Shown here in pieces: positions 35,185 to 42,868 of a stretch of DNA of 64,000 nucleotides. Numbering within the stretch: position 1 is the stretch's first letter; each line of letters begins with the position of its first letter. Under the pieces are notes generated by a model that was not told the origin of the DNA, searched no databases, and worked only from the letters and a program-made list of their open reading frames with translations. The translations under genes and the position numbers were made by a program. Origin of the DNA: HGM04593 sp045646965 (GTDB taxonomy: Bacteria > Bacteroidota > Bacteroidia > Bacteroidales > Bacteroidaceae); NCBI GenBank assembly GCA_045646965.1, contig JAZRLR010000026.1, positions 1 to 64,000 of the forward strand, read 5' to 3'.

Positions 35185-36624
35185 ATGGCATATAATAATA
35201 ATGTAATGTTTGTCCGATACAAACTTTTGGCTGAGCTCGTCTCAATGTGGAAAAGAGACGAGTTGGTAGAAAGAATCGACCGCCTGCCTTTCGACCTGCA
35301 TCCACGCAATCAAAAGCCTCACGGACGCTGCTGCGTCCACAAAGAGCGCGCAGTTACAAAATACAAGACTATGGCAATGCTCGGCTTCACTATGGAGGAC
35401 GAGATTGACGAAATAGACACACTGCGCAGCTACGCCGAGCGTATGATTGCACGTGAGAACATCTCGCAGGAGAAGAACATCCTGCACGTTATGGACGAAG
35501 CTTGCTCTTCGTGTATCAAGACCAACTACGAGGTATCGAACCTCTGCCGCGGTTGCGCTGCACGTCCCTGCTACACCAACTGTCCCAAAGATGCCATCAC
35601 ATACGACAACGACGGCAAAGCACACATCGACCACAACAAATGTATCAGTTGTGGTAAGTGTCACCAAGTGTGTCCCTACCACGCAATTATTTATATGCCC
35701 GTACCTTGCGAAGAGGCCTGCCCCGTGAAGGCAATCTCTAAAGACGAGTACGGTGTGGAGCACATCGACCCCGAGAAGTGTATATACTGCGGCAAGTGTC
35801 TCAACGCCTGCCCCTTTGGTGCCATCTTCGACAAATGCGAGGTATTTGACGTGCTCAAGCGTATGCGTGAAGGCAAGAAAGTGGTTGCTATGGTAGCTCC
35901 CGCAGTGCTTGCACAGTTCGGCCAGCCCATCGAGCAGGTATACGGAGCATTGAAAGCAGTAGGCTTCACCGACGTAATTGAGGTTGCATACGGTGCCGAG
36001 GAGACCATCCGTCGCGAGGGCGATGAGCTCAAGGAGAAGATTGAGGAGGGCGCTGCATTTATGACTACAAGCTGCTGCCCCGCCTATGTAAACCTTGCAC
36101 GCAAGCACATCCCCGACCTTGTAAAATATGTATCTCACACCCTGTCGCCTATGTGCTACACAGCCGACTACGCCAAAGAGAAATACCCCGACTGCCTCAC
36201 AGTGTTCATCGCTCCCTGTGCATCTAAAAAAGCCGAGGGACTCGAGCACCCCACTGTAGACTTCGTGTGGACATTCCGCGAGCTCGATGCAGTTATTCAG
36301 GGCTTGGGCATCGACATCGAGACCTCAATCCCCTACACGCCTGCCGAGTCTGCTTCAAAGGATGCACACAACTTTGCAAAGACAACCGGAGTATTCACAG
36401 CCGTGAAGAACTACATCGGCCAGGCCGACCTCGAGGGTACCGTAATTGCCGACCTCAACAAAAAGAATATCGCATTGCTTCGCGCATACGCCAAGACAGG
36501 CAAGTGCCCCACAAAGATTGTGGAGGTGATGTCGTGCCCCGGCGGATGTATCACAGGTCCCTGCTCTTGCAGCGAAGGTGGTGAGGCTACACGTCGATTC
36601 GAGGCCGAGGTTAAACGTAAATAA
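35185..36624 (+). CDS. Monomeric [FeFe] hydrogenase, group B
   Basis: A 479-residue hydrogenase. Ferredoxin-type clusters fill residues about 121-215: CRGCAARPCYTNCPKDA, CISCGKCHQVCPYHA, CEEACPVKA and CIYCGKCLNACPFGA. The H-cluster domain carries L1 TSCCPAY (295-301), L2 IAPCASKKAE (342-351) and L3 VMSCPGGCITG (448-458). L1 with Ala-Tyr and L2 lacking the canonical Met-Pro mark the group B lineage of anaerobic bacteria, not the bifurcating HydABC type. The N-terminal 100 residues are specific and lack [2Fe-2S] or NADH domains. Likely role: ferredoxin-dependent H2 production, or H2 sensing; both are inference. It is 24 bases upstream of phoH, possibly on one transcript. Confidence 0.92.
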   Translation: MAYNNNVMFVRYKLLAELVSMWKRDELVERIDRLPFDLHPRNQKPHGRCCVHKERAVTKYKTMAMLGFTMEDEIDEIDTLRSYAERMIARENISQEKNILHVMDEACSSCIKTNYEVSNLCRGCAARPCYTNCPKDAITYDNDGKAHIDHNKCISCGKCHQVCPYHAIIYMPVPCEEACPVKAISKDEYGVEHIDPEKCIYCGKCLNACPFGAIFDKCEVFDVLKRMREGKKVVAMVAPAVLAQFGQPIEQVYGALKAVGFTDVIEVAYGAEETIRREGDELKEKIEEGAAFMTTSCCPAYVNLARKHIPDLVKYVSHTLSPMCYTADYAKEKYPDCLTVFIAPCASKKAEGLEHPTVDFVWTFRELDAVIQGLGIDIETSIPYTPAESASKDAHNFAKTTGVFTAVKNYIGQADLEGTVIADLNKKNIALLRAYAKTGKCPTKIVEVMSCPGGCITGPCSCSEGGEATRRFEAEVKRK

Positions 36625-36648
36625 TATAATAAGGAGAAAATCCCTTAT

Positions 36649-37608
36649 ATGATTGAACGTACCATAATACTCGAAGGGCTCGACCTTGTAGGATTCTACG
36701 GAGCAGGCAACACCCACCTGCAGATGCTCAAAAAGCTGCACCCCAAGCTCCGCATCGTAGCACGCGACAACGTGATAAAAGCGATAGGTGACGAGGAAGA
36801 ACTTGCAAAGTTCAACAAAGTGGTTGAGTTGCTCGTGGAATACTGCATAAAGTACAACAGCCTTAACGAAGAGGCAATAATTGATGCCGTGAACGGGAAA
36901 AAGGGCGACAAAGGCAACGACAGCAATGTAATTGTCTACAATATAAACGGCAAGCCCATATACCCGCGCAACGAGAATCAATGCCGCATAGTTGAGGAGT
37001 TCAAGAAGAACGATATGCTGTTTGCAGTGGGCCCTGCCGGAACGGGAAAGACCTACACTGCGATAGCCCTTGCGGTGAGAGCTCTCAAAAACAAAGAGAT
37101 AAGGAAAATCATATTAAGCCGTCCCGCAGTGGAGGCAGGCGAGAAACTGGGATTCCTGCCGGGCGATATGCGCGACAAGATAGACCCCTACCTGCAACCG
37201 CTCTACGACGCGCTCGAGGATATGGTTCCTATGGCAAAGCTCAAAGAGTATATGGAGATGAACGTTATACAGATAGCTCCGCTTGCCTTTATGCGCGGCC
37301 GCACACTGAACGACGCCATTGTGATACTCGACGAGGCGCAGAACACCACTCCGCAGCAGATAAAGATGTTCCTCACCCGTATGGGAAGTAACACAAAGAT
37401 GATTATCACGGGCGACCTCACACAAATCGACCTCCCGCAGCACCAGAATTCGGGCCTAATACACGCCACAAGAATTCTCAAGGATGTGAAAGGAATTGGA
37501 TTTGTGACATTGAGCAAAAAAGACATTGTGCGACACAAGCTCGTCACCCGCATCGTAGAGGCCTACGAGAGCTACGAGAAAAAAGTAAAACAGGAAATAA
37601 ACAAATAA
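36649..37608 (+). CDS. phoH: PhoH-family ATPase
   Basis: A 319-residue P-loop protein of the PhoH/YbeZ family, thought to act in RNA metabolism. Walker A is VGPAGTGKTYTAIAL near residue 127 and the Walker B/DEAD-like motif is IVILDEAQNTTP near residue 222. SRPAVEAGEKLGFLPG and MIITGDLTQIDLP complete the signature. The N-terminal 100 residues resemble the KH-like part of the short PhoH type. It heads a tight set with purC (8 bases) and menG. Confidence 0.92.
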   Translation: MIERTIILEGLDLVGFYGAGNTHLQMLKKLHPKLRIVARDNVIKAIGDEEELAKFNKVVELLVEYCIKYNSLNEEAIIDAVNGKKGDKGNDSNVIVYNINGKPIYPRNENQCRIVEEFKKNDMLFAVGPAGTGKTYTAIALAVRALKNKEIRKIILSRPAVEAGEKLGFLPGDMRDKIDPYLQPLYDALEDMVPMAKLKEYMEMNVIQIAPLAFMRGRTLNDAIVILDEAQNTTPQQIKMFLTRMGSNTKMIITGDLTQIDLPQHQNSGLIHATRILKDVKGIGFVTLSKKDIVRHKLVTRIVEAYESYEKKVKQEINK

Positions 37609-37615
37609 AAAAGTT

Positions 37616-38560
37616 ATGGCAAAAGCATTAACTAACACAGAATTTCACTTCAAGAAACAGAAGAGCGTTTATCACGGCAAGGTACGTGATGTATACAATA
37701 TCGGCGACGACAAGCTGGTGATGGTTGCGACAGACCGCATCTCGGCTTTCGACGTTGTGCTCCCCAAAGGCATCCCCTTCAAAGGACAGGTACTCAACCA
37801 GATTGCATCGACATTCCTCGATGCCACAGCCGACATCGTTCCCAACTGGAAACTTGCCACTCCCGACCCTATGGTTACAGTAGGTCTCAAGTGCGAGGGC
37901 TTCCGCGTTGAGATGATTATCCGCGGTTACCTCACAGGTAGCGCGTGGAGAGAGTACAAAAACGGTTGTCGTTCACTCTGCGGCGTGGCTCTGCCCGACG
38001 GTATGAGAGAGAACGAGAAGTTCCCCACTCCCATTATCACCCCCACAACAAAAGCCGACGAGGGACACGACGAGAATATCTCTAAAGAGGAGATTATAGC
38101 ACAGGGCATCGTGAGCAAAGAGGATTACGAGCAGCTTGAGAAATATACCTACGCTCTCTTTGAGAGAGGCAGCCAGATGGCAGCCGAGAAGGGCCTCATA
38201 CTTGTAGATACAAAATATGAGTTCGGAAAGAGAGACGGTAAGATTTATCTCATCGACGAGATTCACACTCCCGACTCTTCGCGCTACTTCTATGCCGAGG
38301 GTTACCAGGAGAAGTTCGAGAAGGGCGAGCCCCAGAAACAGCTCTCTAAAGAGTTCGTTCGTCAGTGGCTCATCGAGAACGGCTTTATGGGACGCGAGGG
38401 CGAGCAGGTGCCCGAGATGAGCGACGAGTATGTAAACAGCGTATCGGAGCGTTACATCGAGCTCTACGAGCACATCGTGGGCAAGCCTTTTGTAAAGGGC
38501 GAGACCGACCACATCGACGACCGCATCAAGCAGAATATCAAAGACTACCTCGGATGCTAA
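37616..38560 (+). CDS. purC: Phosphoribosylaminoimidazole-succinocarboxamide synthase
   Basis: SAICAR synthetase, eighth step of de novo purine synthesis. 314 residues, the longer SAICAR form. Motifs: GKVRDVYNIGDDKLVMVATD at residues 20-39, KGIPFKGQVLNQI, GYLTGSAWREYKNG and LVDTKYEFGKRDGKIYLIDEIHTPDSSRY. Start ATG 37616 after a purine-rich stretch. It is tightly linked to phoH upstream and, one base after its stop, to menG downstream. Confidence 0.96.
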   Translation: MAKALTNTEFHFKKQKSVYHGKVRDVYNIGDDKLVMVATDRISAFDVVLPKGIPFKGQVLNQIASTFLDATADIVPNWKLATPDPMVTVGLKCEGFRVEMIIRGYLTGSAWREYKNGCRSLCGVALPDGMRENEKFPTPIITPTTKADEGHDENISKEEIIAQGIVSKEDYEQLEKYTYALFERGSQMAAEKGLILVDTKYEFGKRDGKIYLIDEIHTPDSSRYFYAEGYQEKFEKGEPQKQLSKEFVRQWLIENGFMGREGEQVPEMSDEYVNSVSERYIELYEHIVGKPFVKGETDHIDDRIKQNIKDYLGC

Positions 38561-38561
38561 A

Positions 38562-39299
38562 ATGAGCTACAGGCACGAGAAAGTAAAACCATACAATGAG
38601 CAGGAGAGCAAGAGCAGCCAGATAAGAAGGATGTTCGACAATATCGCTCCCGAATATGACAGGCTGAACCACCTGCTTTCATTGACAATTGACAAGATAT
38701 GGCGCAAACGCGCCATATCTTGTGTAAAGCAATTTGCACCCACACAGATACTCGACATTGCAACAGGCACGGGCGACTTTGCCCTTATGTTGAGCAAAGC
38801 ATTGCCGCAGGCCGACATCACAGGCTGCGACATCTCGGAGGGTATGATGCAGGTGGCACACGACAAATGCAAGCTCGCAGGAGCTGCAAACGTAAAATTT
38901 GAGCAAGAGGACTGCACCGCGCTCACCTATTCGCCCGCGAGCTTCGACGCTGTGACCATCTCCTTTGGAATACGCAATTTCGACAATCTCGAAAAGAGCC
39001 TCGAGGAGTGCCACCGCGTGCTGCGCAGCAACGGCCACCTTGTAATCATAGAACTATCTACCCCCACCCGCTTCCCGATGAAGCAGCTTTTCCCCATCTA
39101 CTCTGCGAGCATAATGCCACTTATGGGCCGTCTGCTCACAAAAGACAGAAAAGCATATAACTACCTGCCCGCGTCAATAGACGCCTTTCCGCAAGGTGAG
39201 GTTATGCAGAAAGCACTCGTGAAGGCAGGCTTCACCGATGTAAATTTCAAGCGTATGACAGGTGGAATATGTACAATGTACATCGCCACAAAGAAATAG
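38562..39299 (+). CDS. menG: Demethylmenaquinone methyltransferase
   Basis: SAM-dependent UbiE/MenG-type C-methyltransferase (245 residues) finishing menaquinone synthesis, consistent with an anaerobe using fumarate respiration. Motif I is ILDIATGTGDFALML near residue 65. The family signatures MFDNIAPEYDRLNHLLSL (residue 23) and TISFGIRNFDNLEKSL are present, and the C-terminal RMTGGICTMYIATKK is typical. Start ATG is one base after the purC stop, so translation is coupled. Confidence 0.94.
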   Translation: MSYRHEKVKPYNEQESKSSQIRRMFDNIAPEYDRLNHLLSLTIDKIWRKRAISCVKQFAPTQILDIATGTGDFALMLSKALPQADITGCDISEGMMQVAHDKCKLAGAANVKFEQEDCTALTYSPASFDAVTISFGIRNFDNLEKSLEECHRVLRSNGHLVIIELSTPTRFPMKQLFPIYSASIMPLMGRLLTKDRKAYNYLPASIDAFPQGEVMQKALVKAGFTDVNFKRMTGGICTMYIATKK

Positions 39300-39304
39300 A
39301 AAAG

Positions 39305-40057
39305 ATGAGTAGAAAGGAGTTCGGAATAATTGGTTATCCGCTTAAACAATCGGCATCACCCGCATTTTTTAACAAGAAATTTGCAAGCGAGGGCATAGAC
39401 GCCGAGTACATACCTTTTGAGATAGAAAGCATAGGAGAGCTGCCCCGTGTACTGCAAGAGCACCCGCAGCTGTGCGGCTTCAACGTAACCATCCCCTACA
39501 AGTTGCAAGTAATGAACTACCTCGAGGGAATGAGCGACGAGGCAAACGGTATTCAGGCGGTGAACGTGGTGAAGATTGAGCGCGACAGCGACGGCACACC
39601 CCATCTGTGGGGTTACAACAGCGACGTGATAGGATTCACACGCTCGTTGGAACCGCTCATAAAAGGTCGCCACACAAAAGCGCTTATCCTGGGCACGGGA
39701 GGAGTTTCAAAGGCCGTGGCCTACTCTCTCACACAACTCGAAATTGAGTATCTCTTTGTGTCGCGCAACGCAAGCGAGAAAGCCATAGCCTACTCACAGC
39801 TCACCAAGGAGATTATGCAGAGCCACACACTTATAATAAACTGCACCCCCCTTGGAATGACAGGCCACGGCGTAGACCAATGCCCCGACATCCCCTATGA
39901 GTTGCTCAACGAGAGCCACCTGCTCTACGACATTGTATACAACCCCGAGAACACCCTCTTTCTGCAAAAAGGCGCAGCGCAAGGTGCCGCCACAAAAAGC
40001 GGATACGAAATGTGGTATTTGCAGGCTCTTGCATCTTGGGAAATTTGGAACTCGTAG
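39305..40057 (+). CDS. aroE: Shikimate dehydrogenase
   Basis: NADPH-dependent reduction of 3-dehydroshikimate in aromatic amino acid synthesis. ATG 39305 (MSRKEFGIIGYPLKQS) is preferred over an in-frame ATG 36 bases upstream inside menG. About 250 residues. Substrate motifs are SASPAFFNKKF, NVTIPYKLQVM and the active-site Lys in that segment; the cofactor loop is LGTGGVSKAVAYSL near residue 118; and NCTPLGM follows. A strong terminator at 40084 ends the operon. Confidence 0.93.
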   Translation: MSRKEFGIIGYPLKQSASPAFFNKKFASEGIDAEYIPFEIESIGELPRVLQEHPQLCGFNVTIPYKLQVMNYLEGMSDEANGIQAVNVVKIERDSDGTPHLWGYNSDVIGFTRSLEPLIKGRHTKALILGTGGVSKAVAYSLTQLEIEYLFVSRNASEKAIAYSQLTKEIMQSHTLIINCTPLGMTGHGVDQCPDIPYELLNESHLLYDIVYNPENTLFLQKGAAQGAATKSGYEMWYLQALASWEIWNS

Positions 40058-40083
40058 CACAGAGCACAAGTTTTTATAGCAAA

Positions 40084-40126
40084 GAGCTCCCCGCATAGCT
40101 TACGCTTTGCGGGGAGCTCTATTTTA
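40084..40126. terminator. Terminator of the phoH-purC-menG-aroE operon
   Basis: A 12-bp stem (40084-40095 with 40108-40119) followed by TATTTTA on the plus strand; the kinase gene converges from the right. Confidence 0.8.
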
Positions 40127-40171
40127 CATATTTAGCGTCACTGCGCTCAAAGTTTCACAAAAAAGGGAAGG

Positions 40172-42049
40172 CTACATCTCCACAATCTTTGCAAACAGAT
40201 TCCAGCCTTGTGTGTTCTCATACACACGCTTGGCGCCCTTGGGCACATAGAGCACGCAACGCTCGTTCACAGTTCCAAAGACCGAATTATTTACTTCGAA
40301 CAACTCCTTTGCGGGGATGTGCGAAACCACCTTTGTGAGATTTCTGCAACCGTCGAAAGCGTAATCGCCTATCGAGCGTACACCCTCGCCAAGCACTACC
40401 TCGCGCAAAGAGAGGTTGTAATCAAATGCATACTCGCCTATCGCCGTGACAGCGTCGGGAATTGTCAGCTGCACGAGGGCGCAATGCGACAGCGCTCCGA
40501 GGGCTATCTCCTTGAGACTCTTCGGCAAGGTTATGCGACGCATATTCTCGCAATACTGAAAAAGATATCTGTTTAGTACCGTAACACCCTCGGGGATTAC
40601 AATCTCCTCAATTTTTGTGTGTACGAAAGCCGCTTCTCCTATACTTGTAACGCTTTCGGGAATTGTGAGCGACTTTATTTCAGCACCCATAAAGGCTGCG
40701 GGAGCTATAGAAGTCACCGAGCGAGGTATCACAGATGTGCAACTGCCATATAGCAGAGTATTTGTAGCGGTCTCTATTATGGAGTTGCAATTGTCGCGGC
40801 TGTCGTACACCCTGTTTGCGGCGTCTACCACAAAAGCATCGATGTAGAGTATGGGATAGAAGGCCGAGGCACCTATGCTTTTCACGCTCGCCGGTATGTA
40901 GATTACGCCGTCGAGGTTGCAATGGTTAAAGGCGTAGTCTTCCAATGTCTCAATGCCCTCGGGGATTGTTATTTTTGAGATATAAGGATTCTTGAGGGCG
41001 TTGCCTGCTACAGCTGTCACCGAGAAGGTGCGGCCGTGGTATGTAACCGTTTGTGGGATATTTACCACACCACCCTCGTATTCAAACTCGAACTCGTCGG
41101 GCTCACTGCCTTTGTATGTAATCTCCACGGTGCGAGCTGTGTGGTCGGTGATATTGTAAAATATGCCATCGGCTTCGAACCTGTCGGGGTATTCCCCGGC
41201 CTGCCATCCTATGTAATTGCAAAGCGCGCTCTGCAGAGGTGAGTTCATAAAAGCCACGACAGCCAAAGCCGCAACGGCAAGCAGAGCGGAAATTCTTGCA
41301 CAGCGCATAGGCTTGCGATGTTTGAGGATACTCAAGATATCATTGACCGAGGCATAGCGTTTGCTCTTCAGCGGTTGCAGGCATCGCATTTTTATACGTT
41401 GTAAATCTGCCGGCAGTTTCACGCCGGTCTCCTTTTCTATATATTGCAGCAGGCAGCCCACAGCATATATGTCACTGCGGTTGTCTATTTCCTTTACCTC
41501 ACCCTTTTCTGTTTCGGGAGCCACGAAGTTTTTTGTACAACCCGCGGTGTAGTCGTTTGTATCGTTTATGCTGAAGCCTAAATCGACCAGTTTCACGCAA
41601 TTCTCTGTTTTTGTGAGCAGGATATTCTTGGGGCTCAAATCGAGATATATGATATTCTGACTGTGCAGAGCCTTGAGTGCTTCGAGTAGTTGCTCCACAA
41701 AGAGATAAAGGTTCTTGCGCACTGTGAAGAACTCGGGCTCGCTTGTGAGCTTGTCTTTGAGAGTCACGCCGTTTACATACTCCATAAGTATATATAGGCC
41801 GTCCTCGTCTTCGTTTATGCTTGTGTACTCCACCACATAGGGATGTCTTATGGATTTACCGTTTTCATACTCCTTGAAGAAGAGCGCACGACAACGAGGA
41901 TCGTCCTTGAACTCGTCGCGCAACTGTTTCATAAAATAGAGCCTGCCATCGATGCGCAACTTATAGAATTTCGACATTGCACTTGCCTCGTTTATCAGCT
42001 CCGCTTTATCTATGTTCACACTGTTATCGACAAATCGCGATGTTTCCAT
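40172..42049 (-). CDS. Transmembrane eukaryotic-like protein kinase with BspA-type leucine-rich repeats
   Basis: A 625-residue fusion. The N-terminal half is a Hanks-type kinase: the ATP-binding Lys is in YFMKQL (residue 41), the C-helix Glu lies near 60, the catalytic loop is YLDLSPKN (135-142) with Asp137 and Asn142, the Mg motif is DLG (156-158) and APE is at 177-179. Tyr-Leu replaces the His-Arg of HRD, so activation would be RD-independent. A membrane helix (about 252-268, SALLAVAALAVVAFMN) follows. The C-terminal 350 residues, predicted outside the cytoplasm, hold repeated LRR_5 units such as GAEIKSLTIPESVTSIGEAA, typical of BspA adhesins. It may link an external ligand to intracellular phosphorylation. 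It lies 14 bases after a small partner gene. Confidence 0.85.
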   Translation of the reverse strand: METSRFVDNSVNIDKAELINEASAMSKFYKLRIDGRLYFMKQLRDEFKDDPRCRALFFKEYENGKSIRHPYVVEYTSINEDEDGLYILMEYVNGVTLKDKLTSEPEFFTVRKNLYLFVEQLLEALKALHSQNIIYLDLSPKNILLTKTENCVKLVDLGFSINDTNDYTAGCTKNFVAPETEKGEVKEIDNRSDIYAVGCLLQYIEKETGVKLPADLQRIKMRCLQPLKSKRYASVNDILSILKHRKPMRCARISALLAVAALAVVAFMNSPLQSALCNYIGWQAGEYPDRFEADGIFYNITDHTARTVEITYKGSEPDEFEFEYEGGVVNIPQTVTYHGRTFSVTAVAGNALKNPYISKITIPEGIETLEDYAFNHCNLDGVIYIPASVKSIGASAFYPILYIDAFVVDAANRVYDSRDNCNSIIETATNTLLYGSCTSVIPRSVTSIAPAAFMGAEIKSLTIPESVTSIGEAAFVHTKIEEIVIPEGVTVLNRYLFQYCENMRRITLPKSLKEIALGALSHCALVQLTIPDAVTAIGEYAFDYNLSLREVVLGEGVRSIGDYAFDGCRNLTKVVSHIPAKELFEVNNSVFGTVNERCVLYVPKGAKRVYENTQGWNLFAKIVEM

Positions 42050-42063
42050 AGTATATATGAGTT

Positions 42064-42627
42064 TTATCTTTTAAGTTTGTATTTCACTCCTCCCAAGCGA
42101 CCGCACACATAGTTGGTGGGCGATGCCCCGTTGTGTACAAGGCAACGCAGATAGAGCGGCTCGCCGTCGATTATCATAGTAAGGAAGAATGTATCTCCCA
42201 CGCTCAATTTACTGTTTACGCTTTCTACCACTTTGAACATATCGAGCCCCTCGTACTGCACGGTCACGCGACGGTCGGGCTGCCACATAATCTCCACGAA
42301 ACTGCCCTTTTGCAAGCTGCTTGTCTGCAAGCTGTCGTTGGGCAGGAAATCGCTCTCAACGTCAGTATCGAGGTGCTCGCAAAAGACAGAGTAGTTTATG
42401 TATCCGGCATATTGTGCCAGGATATTCAATGTGTGTCGAAAGGGTGCTCTCTGCTTACCCTTTCCCAAGTAGCCCCAAAAGCGTTTCAGCGTAACCGAGG
42501 CTATATAGGAGCCTGTATTGTCGAGTATGCGCATCGCCAGAAAATCGAAGTCTCGGGGGCTGTTCATTGTGCGCCCCGCCACGCTCTCTATGCGCTCTCT
42601 CAATTTGGCATTATATTCTTCGTTCAT
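42064..42627 (-). CDS. Conserved protein of unknown function, kinase operon partner
   Basis: A 187-residue protein with no signal peptide. I do not recognise a named family. The first 100 residues contain NSPRDFDFLAMRI, VTLKRFWGYLGKGKQ and TLNILAQYAGYINYSVFCEHL. This TLKR-x-WGYL ... TLN-x-LA-x-Y-x-GY-x-x-Y/W-x-x-F pattern recalls a helix-turn-helix-like N-terminal domain that I believe recurs in Bacteroidota proteins of varied architecture. The C-terminal 90 residues (DRRVTVQYEGLDMFKVVES, LYLRCLVHNG) look beta-rich. It is the first gene of a two-gene operon with the kinase-LRR protein and could be its regulator or substrate; that is inference. Confidence 0.6.
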   Translation of the reverse strand: MNEEYNAKLRERIESVAGRTMNSPRDFDFLAMRILDNTGSYIASVTLKRFWGYLGKGKQRAPFRHTLNILAQYAGYINYSVFCEHLDTDVESDFLPNDSLQTSSLQKGSFVEIMWQPDRRVTVQYEGLDMFKVVESVNSKLSVGDTFFLTMIIDGEPLYLRCLVHNGASPTNYVCGRLGGVKYKLKR

Positions 42628-42655
42628 CGAGTAAATGATGTTTGTTTTTCTTTTT

Positions 42656-42663
42656 CAAAGGTA
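42656..42663 (-). promoter_or_regulatory. Putative -7 box of the kinase operon
   Basis: TACCTTTG on the minus strand, 29 bases ahead of the ATG at 42627. The -33 position is poor; three phased A-tracts lie 60-90 bases upstream. Confidence 0.45.
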
Positions 42664-42720
42664 TTAATAAAATTCGGTTACGCGCCGCCATAGAATTGAA
42701 AAATAAGCGCGGCAGATACT

Positions 42721-42750
42721 AAAAGAACCAAAAAGAACCAAAAAGAACCA
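42721..42750. repeat. Three tandem 10-base repeats (phased A-tracts)
   Basis: AAAAGAACCA occurs three times in succession. The 10-base period equals one helical turn, so the A-tracts are in phase and the DNA is expected to be curved. It lies between the RelA/SpoT terminator and the kinase operon promoter. Confidence 0.7.
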
Positions 42751-42783
42751 AGCAGCGCAACCCTTTGCAGGGAAAAGTGGGAG

Positions 42784-42831
42784 AGAAAAAATTTGCCTAT
42801 CACTCCTCTCCGTGAGGGGTGGCAGGCAAAT
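42784..42831 (-). terminator. Terminator of the RelA/SpoT-like gene
   Basis: On the minus strand ATTTGCCT and AGGCAAAT pair (42791-42798 with 42824-42831), extended by an imperfect inner stem, and are followed by TTTTTTCTCTCCC. Confidence 0.75.
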
Positions 42832-42868
42832 CTATTGAAAGGTATTTCCCGCTGCGCGGGGCACAAAA

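Noticed and set aside
35242..36249. Open frame antisense to the [FeFe] hydrogenase
   Set aside because: Shadow frame; all H-cluster motifs are on the plus strand.
42721..42750. CRISPR-like array
   Set aside because: Repeats are only 10 bases, without spacers.
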